A DNA stretch of 64,000 nucleotides from Anastatus disparis (lineage: Eukaryota > Arthropoda > Insecta > Hymenoptera > Eupelmidae). Both the position numbers and the translations under genes were made by a program. The notes beneath the pieces were generated by a model. It did not search any database. It was given only the letters and a program-made list of their open reading frames with translations, and had not been told where the DNA came from. The stretch lies in assembly GCA_017163975.1 (NCBI GenBank), contig JAFFSR010000369.1, forward strand, positions 3,736,001 through 3,800,000, given 5' to 3'. Positions within the stretch are counted from its first letter, which is position 1; each line of letters begins with the position of its first letter. Positions 11,403-21,719 of the stretch are shown here, one piece after another.

Positions 11403-12970
11403 CTAGACCTCTCTCTTTCGGGAATTCCCAAGGGTCTCCCGGCTCTTCCTCTTTTCTTCTTTCAGGGCTCGCCTAAATATCTTGCATGCTTTGCTACCAG
11501 CCACGTGTTTTACAGTTTTGCCATCAGAGCCTTGCTGCCAGCACAAGAAGCAGCAGGCATCATTGACACATGCCGCTCTTGTGTGGCCTGCTTCTCCGCA
11601 CTTAAAACAGTTCGCTGACCTGTCGGGTCCCTGGCACTGTTCCTGTCTGTGTCCAAAGTTCAGACATCTATGACATCTTGTTACCATTGTTCTCCGTTCC
11701 ACCCTGCAATTAACAAATCCAATTTGGATTCGTCCTTTATTTAAGAGATGGCTTGCCTCTGTCTCTTCGAGAACAATGACAGCTATCTTAGACCCGAATT
11801 TGCTTGGTCCTAGGATCAAGACCTTCCTAGTACCTTGCTCGGAGCCCAGGACTCTGCTTAATGTTTCCTGTACTTCGGACTCTGTTGACATCTGGTCAAC
11901 ATCACGAATTTCAATAGTTCTTTTCCGCTCAGCCATGCTTACGGTTCCTAGACCCTTTACTGCATTTTTAACATTGTCAGTACAGGCCTTTTTATCCGAC
12001 TCTTTTGAGACCTGGATTATGAGGTTTCCCTTAGTTGTGGGTCTGACACTTAATACTTCCGTACTACTATCTTGCGGCTTTACTTCCATGCGAAGCTTCC
12101 CAAGAACGTCTGCATATGTAGACCCCTGTGAGATCCTCACCACCACCGCTTCTTTCTTCCTAGTACTTGATTTCGCGGCTGAAAGGCGCACTGGACTGGA
12201 TGGCGCAGTCTGCGGAAGAGACTGCGTATTTGCAGCCCCAAGCGTCACTATGTTCTTCTTTTTTTTAGTAAGCCGTCCATCCTCCGGGCTGTTACTAGCG
12301 CTGCCTCGGTCCCTTTTAAAACCAGTGCACGCCAGCACTGTGTCCCTCAGAACCTCAGCATGCATTCGCCTCCGCCCTATTTTCCTCTGCATATGCTGAT
12401 CATAAATTTGATTTACCGTGTCCTTGAGCACATTCGCTTTATTCCTAACCTTTTCCTGCTGGTCAACGGCATGCTTCAGGTGAACCTGCATCCTTTCCAC
12501 GGCACTTTGAATCTTCGAATTCGTGTTTTTTGTAAAGCTTCCTGCATCATTTTCACTTCCTTCTTCATTTCCTCTATCAGAAGATCTTGGTTCCTCGTTG
12601 CTTCCAAAAACTCATCTAAATCTGTCCGCACAGCGTTCTGCTCGAAACCTGACACGTCACTATAAGCACTTTTCGCGCTTCTAATGCTAGCAATACTGCT
12701 CTGGCTACCGCTTCGTACCCTCGGTACGTGCAAATTAGATGTTGCCTGTTTTTCCTGCATGGTTGTCTCCTCTTGCCTTTCAGTAGATATGATTGCCGCC
12801 GAGGCCTGGTTTCCCATCCCCGAGGCAATATGGTCAACGTGAATTTGGCCTCCCCCAGAATCCACGAGGCCAGCTCCGCCCACCGAGGCTTTCACTCGAT
12901 CGGAAGCGGAGGTGAGATTTCCCTGTGAAGGGGTACTCACCTGGGGTATTACTGTATTTAAATCCGACAT
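11403..12970 (-). pseudogene. LINE ORF1 (Gag-like, zinc knuckles), one frameshift
   Basis: RNA-binding ORF1 protein of an R1-clade LINE. The first frame (12970-12476) begins MSDLNTVIPQ and includes a Ser/Gly-rich region and a coiled-coil-like EEMKKEVKMMQEAL. The second frame (to 11403) holds a basic segment (RRRMHAEVLRDTVLACTGFKR), a nucleic-acid-binding middle and C-terminal CCHC knuckles (CHRCLNFGHRQEQC, CFKCGEAGHTRAAC, then CCFLC). The frames join at a short A-run near 12530 where a single base is gained or lost; the other ORF1 copy at 18.7 kb confirms the intended continuation. Apart from that lesion the protein looks complete. The role in the family is packaging the LINE RNA into a ribonucleoprotein. 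Confidence 0.8.
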
Positions 12971-13240
12971 CTTCCATAAAAGTGGTGAATTTAGTCAGGG
13001 AACCACCCCTATCTTGTAACCCAAAGCGGGACCCTTACAGGGTTACTACCATCCGGGCCAGATAGTCCCTGGTTTTTTTGCGAGGTTGTTTCTCCTTGGG
13101 TCATTACTTCGTATTTGCCGTCAACGTTATAGCATTGCTGCAAAGAGCATTGATGCGACGATGACGCCCAGGAGCGGTTGGGCAATGCCCGGAACCTGGA
13201 AGACAACACTTGCTCAAGGGGCCTCCTCAAGCCGACTCCC

Positions 13241-13263
13241 AATAATAATAATAATAATAATAA
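13241..13263. repeat. (AAT)n separator between LINE 1 and LINE 2
   Basis: A pure AAT run lies exactly between the 5' end of LINE 1 and the poly(A) end of LINE 2, both on the minus strand. Confidence 0.9.
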
Positions 13264-13275
13264 TTTTTTTTTTTT

Positions 13276-14096
13276 GCCTTTGATTTGTGTTAGTGTGACG
13301 ATAAAAATCTGCAAACAGACTGCCGGGAGTTTCTTGGGCCTGGAAAAAGATACAGGCGGAAGAAAAACCACGGTTTGTGAGGGGTTACTAGTTCACGTCT
13401 AGCGACCCTCTAAAAATCGTATTCCCCTTACCCACGAATGACAAGTCATTTGTTGAGGGAGGGATACTCTAACTTGACCACTTAGGGCGTTTTCCCACCC
13501 CAGGATCTGTTTATCACATTACTTCAGGGTGGCGCCGATCTTTGATCGTTTCAGATCTTTTCTCCTGGTTTCTTTGGTATTTGACTAGATTTGTTTCCTT
13601 AACCTACAAGGTGTATAAAAAATAAATCTAACGCGTTTCATTCTCACATGCATGCATAGTCACGCGCGTAAATAGAAACTCAAGTTTGGAGTAAAGTCCG
13701 GTGACTCTCTCCCGCGACATACATTCCTTGGGAGTGCAAGGAGACGCTCCAGGAGGGTCAGCTTTGTTCCCCATCAAAACGTCCATACTTCCGTCGATCG
13801 CATAATCAGGGAGGCAACATCTACTTAGAGGACTGGCTCTGTAAAGGGGAGCAAAATCAGTCCTTCCTAAATCAGTCTTATTTCTCGTGGACAAGAATTG
13901 GTCTTATGCCCCACGTGAGGCTAGCCTATCTATCGCGTCTGACTCACACTTACTTTCGGACGCGCGCGGTATATTTACGTATGTGGAGGGAGCGAACCCG
14001 CTGGCACACTAACCTCCCGCGACAGTCACACATCAGCAAAATCTTGCTTTTACGCATTTTCACACATTTATATGGTGCACGATTTGGTTTTCTTAT
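13276..14096 (-). other. 3' UTR of R1-like LINE 2
   Basis: Non-coding tail of the ORF2-bearing element. It holds an inverted repeat 13495-13500/13527-13532 (CCACCC/GGGTGG) with the loop text CATTACTTC, also found in the 3' UTRs of LINE 1 and LINE 3. A segment near 13826-13855 (GGCTCTGTAAAGGGGAGC) recurs near 54.73 kb. Confidence 0.6.
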
Positions 14097-17034
14097 TTAA
14101 AAGGAATCCTCGTCGTCACCTTCGTACCCCGAATCTATGGGACGGACTAATGTTTCTTGGTTATGTAGAAATGTCAGCATGGCTCCCGTGGTATCATTCG
14201 TACTTCGATCAATTTCCCTATCTAAATACGTTTTCTTCTGTCTAAGGACGCTTTCGACAAAAAGTGTCATAGCATCTCATTTTTCTTCAGCCGAGATCAT
14301 TTCGCTTATAATTGTCTCCGGCATTAGTCGTCCGAATTTTTCTTCGACCTAGCGTCTTTCTTCGTTTCACCGGTGGCAGACGAAAAACGTATGATACGCA
14401 TCGTCGCGATCAGCAAAACAGAAGATGCAGCCCGGGTCCTGAGCCTTTCCCATTTTACTGAGATAGGAGCAGAAATACCCGTGGTCACTGAGAAACTGGG
14501 TGAGGTAATAGTTTACCTCCCCGTGCTTTCTTTCAACCCATGGAGCCAGTTCCTTAATGAGTGCCTTGGTCCATCGGCCTTTTTCCTCCTGATTCCATGT
14601 TTCTTGCCAGGATTCCATGGTTACCTGTCTTTCTTCTTTCTGGATTATTGCAGTTTCTTCTTCCTGTTTCTTCCGTTCGTAGGTTCGCTTGCGTTCCAAC
14701 GCCTGTAATTCGATCGAGATGATTCCTGCGATAACTAGTACCGCGGGTCCCGAGACAGTGCGATAGGCGCTGGTGACTCTGAGAGCCCCTCTCCTTTGAA
14801 CAGAAGATAATGTTTTCTGGTGCGTCTTTTTTCTCATTGAGTCGGCCCATATTTCGGAGCCGTACAATAAGATGGACGTTGTAACTAACATTAAAAGTCG
14901 TCGTTTGCTTGATTTTGGGCCGCTGGTGTTGGCCATAAGACGACTTAACTGCAACGTTTTCTTAATCGCTTTGTTGGCGACGTATTTTAGGTGCGACAAA
15001 AAGGTTAGTTTTGCATCTAGCTTCATGCCAAGATACGTTACCTCCCTCGTTGTCTGCACCACGTTTGTGCCTACTGTCATGGGAAACTCGATGTTAATGT
15101 GTTTCCAGGTTAAGGGCACTATTTCTGTCTTGGCCATCGCCAATTCGAGACCACGTTTCACCATCCATTCGAAGATTCTTCTCATCGCTGTATTTAGTAT
15201 GTGCTGCGCAATGTTCGCGTTTTTCGCGGTGATGACTAAAGCGACATCATCAGCGTACGCAAACATTTTCACCCCATCCGGCATTGCAAGTCTGAGCAAT
15301 GCATCGAACAGAATGTTTCAAAAGTCTGGGCCGAATATTGACCCCTGAGCCACGCCTGCGCTGAGGTCCATTTCACGCCAGCCTTTTTCTGTCTCATAGC
15401 GGAGGACACGGTTTTTTAAGTAGTCACGTATCACTCGCATAAGGTATTCTGGTACATTAAACTCTTTCAACATAGCAAGGATGTCAGGCCATCCTGCCGA
15501 GTTGAAAGCGTTTTTCGTATCCAACATGACGAGGAACGCGATATGACAGGAATGATGGTTCCCAGTCCATGCTTCTCTCGCTACATTCACTACCTCTTCT
15601 ACTGCATTAACGGTAGACTGCTTTCTTCTAAAGCCGTACTGGTTCTCGGCGAGATCGCCAGCCGCCTGCACGGCTCCTTGTAATCGCGGTTTTAGCAGCC
15701 TCTCTTATAGCTTCCCTGCTTCGTCCAACATGCACAGTAGCCTGTAGGACGATGGATGCCGGGGATCACCTCCCTTTCCTTTGTTGATCAGCACAAGACG
15801 TGCAACCTTCCAGGAGGTGCTAAACACACCCGTCTGGAGGCACGCGTTGTACATGTTCAACAAGAGAGATGGCGCTTTCACCGCTATGCATTTAAGGACC
15901 TCGGATGGTATTCCGTCAGGGCCAGGTGCCTTTTTGTTCTTCATCATTCTTGCAGCGATCTGTAAATCTCCGCTTGTAAAGAGCGGGATCTCTTCAGGTT
16001 CTTCTGCATTCTTCTGTTCTTTGAGCGGTGGATGTGTAGGGAACAGGTGGTGAATGATGTTCGCCATGGTCTCTTCTTTGAATGGCAACGTAGGGGAAGC
16101 GCAGAGCTTTTTTGTCACTATCTTATAAGCCATTCCCCATACCTCTTTGTTGACGTCTTCGCTTAGGTCCTTCCAGCATTGTGCTTTGCTTCGATTGATC
16201 TTCTTACGAAGCCGTCTATGCACGTCTCTGTATTGTGCAGACAAAAGATCTGCTTCTGGTGAGTTCTTCTTTCTTGCTCTCTGTGATGATCTTCTGAGGC
16301 TGAGAGCTTCTGACCTGGTTTTTGCGATTTCGTCGTTCCACCAATACGCTGGACGCTTATGATTTTGCGATCCCTTGCACGGCATAGATGCATCACAGGC
16401 TCTGTGAATGAGACTCATCGTCTCTTTCACGAGAACCTCCGCAGCGTCGGCGTTTTCAGTGGCAATTGTCGCATACGGTAGGTTGTCGAATCCTTGCTGC
16501 AGTACTTGGGCAAGTTTCTCAGAGTCCAGCTTGGTAACGTTCCATCTGACTGTCCTAGCCATATCTCGCCTTGATGATTGGGATCTATCATGGATTTGAA
16601 ATGTGATGTACTGGTGATCACTTCCATTGTATATCTCCAGCACTTTCCAATCTGACACCTTACGTGAAAGATTTTCTGATGCGAAAGATACGTCAGGAAT
16701 CGTACCGCTAGCCCCTCGTCTGAATGTTGTAGTGCTTCCGATGTTCAGCACTGTTAGGCCGAGTCTGTCTGCCATCTCCATGATGTATTCTCCTCTGCTG
16801 TCCTTCAGTGGCATTCCCCACTCCAACACTTTCGCGTTTAAGTCTCCTGCGACGACGACGTCGCCTTCCATTCTGAGGACAGAGTCTTCTAGCAGATCCA
16901 GACGTCGTCTGAACGTATCTGCTGTTGTGTTTGGTGTAAAATAACAGCTCACAAATGTAACGTTTCTGCTTTTGACCCATATGAAGCCTTCTCCAGCTCC
17001 ATCTGCGTCTACTCTGATGTTATTTGGGTCTACG
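14097..17034 (-). pseudogene. LINE ORF2: endonuclease, reverse transcriptase, C-terminal zinc motif; five in-frame stops
   Basis: One continuous minus-strand frame runs from about 17034 to a TAA at 14097-14099. Order of parts: the C-terminal half of an apurinic-type endonuclease (VVVAGDLNAK, GSDHQYITFQI), the reverse transcriptase (NQYGFRRKQST, the MLDTKNAFNSA box, VAQGSIFGP, FAYADDVAL catalytic box) and a cysteine/histidine motif CIFCFADRDDAYHTFFVCHR. In-frame stops: TAA 15705-15707, TGA 15318-15320, TGA 14367-14369, TAG 14349-14351, TGA 14277-14279. No frameshift is needed. The N-terminus is missing by truncation. In the family this protein nicks the target and primes reverse transcription. 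Confidence 0.88.
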
Positions 17035-17083
17035 AATAATAATAATAATAATAATAATAATGATGATAATGATAATGATAATG

Positions 17084-17123
<40 letters not shown>
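17035..17123. repeat. (AAT)n/(GATAAT)n separator between LINE 2 and LINE 3
   Basis: AAT repeats followed by a regular GATAAT run and AAT again, exactly between the 5' break of LINE 2 and the poly(A) tail of LINE 3. Confidence 0.9.
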
Positions 17124-17124
<1 letters not shown>

Positions 17125-17140
17125 TTTTTTTAATTTTTTT

Positions 17141-17583
17141 ATGGTGTTAAAAAAACGGGAAATCTGCCTAAATCAGACTTTCAGCGACAGGATCCACGCT
17201 CACCGTGCGATTCCGCAAAGCGTCATCGCCGTGCAGGAGGGGATCCTGCCACCGGTGTGACGGGATCCTGAGTGCACGTCAGCCTTGACTGTGAAATGGC
17301 CCTCCATTTCACATCTAGGGCATCAGAGTCCCAGGGGAATGTCTAACCCCCTGTCCTTCTGACCGCACTACGATTGCAAGAAGATGCAATCGTCACGCGG
17401 GCAAAAGGCCAGTAACATCCACCTCGTGACCTTTAGTCCACCCTGGCACCTAAGCCTTCTCGGCATTACTTCAGGATGGGGTCACCAATTTGCCCACTAG
17501 AGCACCTCCTACATTAAATGTTCGACGCAGCGCCTTTTATGCCGCAGACTTGATTCTTCTTTATTCTTTCTAGTTACGCAGCT
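17141..17583 (-). other. Structured 3' UTR of R1-like LINE 3
   Basis: Counterpart of the LINE 1 tail. The hairpin 17291-17299/17304-17312 (GTGAAATGG/CCATTTCAC) replaces the different but also self-complementary stem of LINE 1. A second, 17438-17445/17472-17479 (CCACCCTG/CAGGATGG), is the variant of the CCACCCC/GGGGTGG stem. Confidence 0.65.
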
Positions 17584-19118
17584 CTAGCTCGGACTGGTCA
17601 CGACTACAGCCACCTCATCTCCTCTTTTTCTAGTGTTCTTCTTAGCCTCCAGGCTTTTCTTCTGCTCAGCCTCCAGAGCTCGTCTGAAGACCTTACAGAC
17701 TCCGCTTCCGGCCATGTGATCCGATGGATATTCTTGCTCCTGACGACAGAGAAAGCTGCAAGCATCGTTGTTGCATGCACCCCTCTTATGGTCAGCGCCT
17801 CCGCACTTATAGCAGAGAGCAGACCTATCAGGCCCTTGACACTGGTCTTGCCGATGTCCATAGCCAAGACATTAATGGCACCTCGTAACCATAAGTCTCC
17901 GCTCAACCCTGCTGCTTATGAGGCCAATCTGAATGCGCTCTTTTCTCAGAAGCACATCCGCTTCGCCTTCATTTAGTACTACGACCGTCATTTTGTAATG
18001 ACTTCTGTATGGCCCAAACAGCATAACCTTGCGGGTATCCTGCTTCTCAGGGCCAAGTACCTTATTCAGTGCATCGTGCACTTCGGCCTCGGTCGTCATC
18101 TCATCGAGATCACACATCTGGACCGTCCTTTTTCGTTCGTCCGAACTTACCGTTCCCATACCTTGCACGACTTCCTTAACCTCGTTTATAAACGACTGCT
18201 TACTCGTACCTTTCGAGATCCTTATAACGAGATCTCCTCTTTTTGTGAGCCACACACCTAAAACCTCGGCTTGGCTAGCTTCTGGCTTCATATCCTGACG
18301 AAGTTTCCCCAGAACATTAGCATATGTTTGCCCCTCAGCGACTCTCACAACAATGGCTTCCTGTTTCGGACGAACCTGCACTTTGGAGGGACCGGGCTAC
18401 CTGGTTGGCGTCGTGTGGACCGCCCGTTCTGTTGCTATATTCGCTTCTTTTTTCTTTTTTATCTTCTTCGTCTTGGCTTCCAACTCCTCAGGACTGCTAC
18501 TACCTTGCCTATTTCTCTTGAATCTCGTGCATGCAAGCACAGTATCTCTGAGGACTTCAGCTTGCGCTCTTCTTCTACTGTTCTTCCTGTCTTGGTGTTG
18601 CTCGTACACCTGGAAAACTGCCATCTTCAGGAGTTCATGCTCCCTAATCATCTTGCTTTGCTCGGAAGCAGCGCAATCCAATTGTTCGCTGAGTTTATCA
18701 GCAGTGTTTTGGATTTTCATATCCGTGTTCTTCTTCATTCCTCTCCGCATGACGCTCAATTCCGCACGCATGCCGCCTATACGCTCTTCTTGGCTCTTCA
18801 TTAATTTATGCACCTTCTCTAAGCTAACCTCGATAGAGTCCAACTCCCATGCCGACGTGCTGCTGAAAGCACTTTTACCGCTTCCCATACTTGCAACACT
18901 GTTCACGCTGTTTACACGTGAACGGCACACCTGTTGAATGCTCAAACCTTGCTGCTGTTGCTGCAAGGCCGAACTCTCTATCCTTCCTGTATCAGAGGAA
19001 CTCGCAGTAACGATGTTACTCGCTCCCGCGAGATCATGGTCAACGTGAATTCGACCTCCCCCAGAATCCATGAGGCCAGCTCTGCCTACCCAGGCTTTCA
19101 CTCGATCGGAAGCGGAGG
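17584..19118 (-). pseudogene. LINE ORF1 (Gag-like, zinc knuckles), truncated with two stops
   Basis: One minus-strand frame from the 5' break to TAG 17584-17586. It starts at SASDRVKAWVGRAG (matching SASDRVKASVGGAG of LINE 1), then a coiled-coil region, RRRAQAEVLRDTVLACTRFKR, the nucleic-acid-binding middle and CCHC knuckles (CLGYGHRQDQC, CYKCGGADHKRGAC). In-frame stops at 18397-18399 (TAG) and 17872-17874 (TAA, directly before the first knuckle). The leading poly-Leu stretch of the long open frame is only translated (AAC)n repeat and is not part of the gene. Confidence 0.8.
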
Positions 19119-19185
19119 ACAACAACAACAACAACAACAACAATAATAATAATATTAATAATAATATATATAAAAAATAATACAT
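19119..19185. repeat. (CAA)n(TAA)n microsatellite
   Basis: CAA repeats grading into AAT and AT-rich repeats at the 5' side of LINE 3. Confidence 0.9.
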
Positions 19186-19476
19186 TTTTTTAATAATATT
19201 GTTATTTTGCAAAAAAATAATATGATTACTTGTTTCCATCTTTTGTATTAGAATAATATCCTTTTATAGGCTAGTCAAAATAAGGTTTTGTTCTGCCAAA
19301 ATTAGTAACTGGCAACGACCTATGCGATCATTTGAAAGATAGTCCGTAGAGGTTTACTTATATGTTTTGGACTAGCAACTATGATTTATTAATTAGTTAT
19401 TAACAAATTAGTGCAAAAAACGCGTTTTTTTTTGTTTTTTAAATTAAATGATAGTGGCTTCCATCACATCTAAATT
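19186..19476. other. AT-rich stretch without features
   Basis: No supported coding frame. It lies between the microsatellite and the POLR3A palindrome. Confidence 0.4.
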
Positions 19477-20663
19477 CACGATGACCACTATTAGCTTGTT
19501 GTCCTACACAGGCAATCATTGTGAAATATGAGTGAAACTTCCCTTGGATCCTGATAATGCCATAACTAAGAGACTATTACTATGATGAAATTCTTTCAAA
19601 CAGACTTTGCCAGCATGGTCACGAATAACTGAAAATTTCTTGAAAATCATGGTTTTAATACTTTTTTCTTCGAAACAACCAGGTTGACAAGGCAATCTAC
19701 CACTTTTCATTTTATGAATATACTTAGTACTTGACATAGCTATTTTTAAGTAATTCTTGTTTTGTTTCTAATCAACTGTGTCAAGAAAATGTCATTTGAT
19801 TCCAGAATCAAGTGAAATTTTTCTTTTATATCTTTCTGTCCAATGTAACGAGCAACTATATTTTTTTCAATAATATTTTTCATGGAATTGAGGAGTTTAA
19901 ATTTGTGAACAGTAATGTTATAGTAAACAGTAACGATTGTCTCTTTTCATGTAAACAATATCCAGTACTTGTTTTTCAAAATATTAATCATATCTTGCTT
20001 ATTTAATTTTTATAAACTTTGGACTATAAGCAAGTAAAAGCATAACCTTGGTAAAGGAACATTATCGTGTCATTTATTAATCTAAATCCACTATTTTATT
20101 TACTTGCTAATAGTCCAAAGTATATAAAAATTAAATCAGCAAAATATGATTAATATTTTGATAAAAAAGTACTAGATATTGTTTACATTAAAAGAGACAA
20201 TCGTTACTGTTCACTATGACGTAACTGTTCACAGATGTAAATTCCTCAATTTCATAAAAAATATTATTCAAAAAATTGTAGTTGCTGGCAACATTGGACA
20301 GAGGAATATAAAAGAAAAATTTTACTTGATTCTGGAATCAAATGACATTTTCTTGACACAGTTGATTAGAAGCAAAACAAGAATTACTTAAAAATGGCTA
20401 TGTAAAGTGTATTAAGTATATTTATAAAATGGAAGGTGGTAGATTCCCTTGTCAACCTGGTTGTTTCGAAGAAGAAAGTATTAAGACCATGATTTTTAAG
20501 AATCTTTCAGTTATTCGTGACCATGCTGGTAAAGTCTGTTTGAAAGAACTTCATCCTAGTAATAGTCTCTTAATTATGGCATTATTAGGATCCGAAAGAA
20601 GTTTTATTAATATTTCACAAATAATTGCTTTTGTAGGACAACAAGCTAATAGTGGTCATCGTG
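19477..20663. repeat. Palindrome with ~560-bp arms containing a POLR3A piece
   Basis: The left arm (19477-20033) and right arm (20098-20663) are inverted copies separated by about 64 bp. Outer edges match at CACGATGACCACTATTAG / CTAATAGTGGTCATCGTG, inner edges at CTTTGGACTATAAGCAAG / CTTGCTAATAGTCCAAAG. The outer half of each arm encodes the same segment of the RNA polymerase III large subunit. The inner half is non-coding and AT-rich. Confidence 0.88.
19516..19737 (-). pseudogene. POLR3A: RNA polymerase III largest subunit (RPC1) fragment, left palindrome arm
   Basis: A 73-residue minus-strand frame with [14 protein letters not shown] and MALSGSKGSF...ISQ, characteristic of the RPC1 segment leading into the bridge-helix region. 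A one-base deletion after ISQ breaks the continuation, which would otherwise match the right arm. The right arm encodes the same stretch with several substitutions. It is a fragment only, with no promoter or start that I can support. Confidence 0.75.
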
Positions 20664-21424
20664 TGTTAAAGTTGCTGAATCTGGATACATGAAAGGAAGA
20701 TCGGTAAGAGTTTAGAAGATCTTTGTTTACATTATGATATGACAATTAAAAATTTTGTTAGTGATATTGTTCAAATTCATTATGGTGTAGATTCTATGGA
20801 CTTAACGTATATGGGATGCCAAGACTGTCTTGTTGATTATAAAAGAGTTCTTGATAATTATAAATCTATATTAGCGTACATTATTGAAAATCCATTAGAT
20901 GGCCCTTTGTTATAAAAGTAACCTCTAAACTTTTGATGTCAGAAGAATATTCTGGTGTAACTGAAGAATTCAAGCAAGAATAAGCTCAATTTTTAAAAAC
21001 AGTTGCAATTATAATTGCTAGGATTAGACAACATATTAAACCAGATGTCCCAGTTTACAGGTATATTGTACGTTTAACTGTGTCACAACTTGTTGAATTT
21101 ATTCATACGAGTAACGAAAAATATATGGAAGCAAAAATTGATCAAGGCACTGCAGTTGGTGCTTCAGCTGCACAAAGTATTGGAGAACCTGGTACTTGAA
21201 TAAGTTTGAAAACTTTCCATTTTGTTCGTGTAGCATCTATGAACATTATTCAAGGTGTACTAGGTATTAATGAAATTATTAATGCTAATCTAAAAATCAG
21301 TACTCCAATTGTAACAGCTCGTTTAGAAGATGATACAGATCCTGAATTTAGATATAATGAAAGCCACTATTATTTCCTTCAACAGTGTGTGTGTTCCAAA
21401 ATTATATCATCATTTTACATTTAA
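20429..21424 (+). pseudogene. POLR3A: Degenerate copy of the RNA polymerase III largest subunit (RPC1)
   Basis: Plus-strand sequence resembling several separate parts of RPC1 in the right order: [21 protein letters not shown] with GQQANSGHR, then after a deletion [64 protein letters not shown] and [20 protein letters not shown] and TFHF are signature segments of large RNA polymerase subunits. In-frame stops include TAA 20981-20983 and TGA 21197-21199, and the frame also changes after about 20690. The active site (NADFDGD-type motif) is absent. It looks like a decayed, intron-poor partial copy, and its first part also forms the right arm of the palindrome. Confidence 0.85.
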
Positions 21425-21719
21425 CAGAAACTTTTTATGAAAAGTTAAGCCTAGTAAAATAGTAAATATTTAATTATTCTTTTTTATTGATGAAACAACT
21501 CTATACAATAAGTAAATTTTCATCAAAAAATAAATATTTGAGCTTGCAATAACTCAAAGTCTTATGCCTTTTGAAAGAAGTTGTAATTATAATAATAACA
21601 AGTGTTTTTTAATTAACAATTAAGCTTCTAATTGATGAATAATATTCTACTATATGATTTTAAAACTTATTTTAATAGTTTTTGAGTATTAAAACCAGAT
21701 GCTTATGTTTGGTATACGA
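21425..21719. other. AT-rich stretch
   Basis: No coding frame or recognisable repeat seen. Confidence 0.4.

Larger units (their letters stand above)
10992..13240 (-). mobile_element. R1-clade LINE 1: ORF1 plus 3' UTR, no ORF2
   Basis: Minus-strand element bounded on both sides by AAT repeats. In its own direction it has a 5' UTR of about 270 bp, ORF1 (12970-11403), about 390 bp of 3' UTR and a poly(A) run at 11007-10992. There is no endonuclease or reverse transcriptase sequence between ORF1 and the tail. It shares this layout and a nearly 90% similar 3' UTR with the element at 17.1-19.1 kb. This resembles a non-autonomous half-LINE that would need ORF2 protein in trans (inference). Confidence 0.8.
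13264..17034 (-). mobile_element. R1-clade LINE 2: 5'-truncated, carries ORF2
   Basis: Minus-strand element ending in poly(A) at 13275-13264 next to AAT repeats. It starts abruptly at about 17034 against another AAT repeat, inside the endonuclease domain, so it is 5'-truncated. It contains most of ORF2 and an approximately 820-bp 3' UTR. Insertion in the same simple repeat as its neighbours argues for simple-repeat target preference, as known for some R1-clade families such as Waldo and Mino. Confidence 0.85.
17124..19118 (-). mobile_element. R1-clade LINE 3: ORF1 plus 3' UTR, no ORF2
   Basis: Minus-strand element with the same layout as LINE 1: ORF1 followed at once by a short 3' UTR and poly(A). 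It is 5'-truncated at AGCGGAGG (about 19111-19118), a point corresponding to about 12905 in LINE 1, where it meets (CAA)n. Its 3' UTR aligns closely with that of LINE 1 while its ORF1 protein is clearly more diverged. Confidence 0.8.

Noticed and set aside
11482..12665. Plus-strand open frames over the LINE 1 ORF1
   Set aside because: Shadows of the minus-strand ORF1, which has zinc knuckles and a homologue at 17.6-19.1 kb.
16708..16980. Arg-rich 90-residue frame near the LINE 2 5' end
   Set aside because: Out-of-phase shadow of the endonuclease frame.
17604..17906. 100-residue frame overlapping the LINE 3 zinc knuckles
   Set aside because: Shadow frame; the CCHC motifs lie in the frame that continues past the TAA at 17872.
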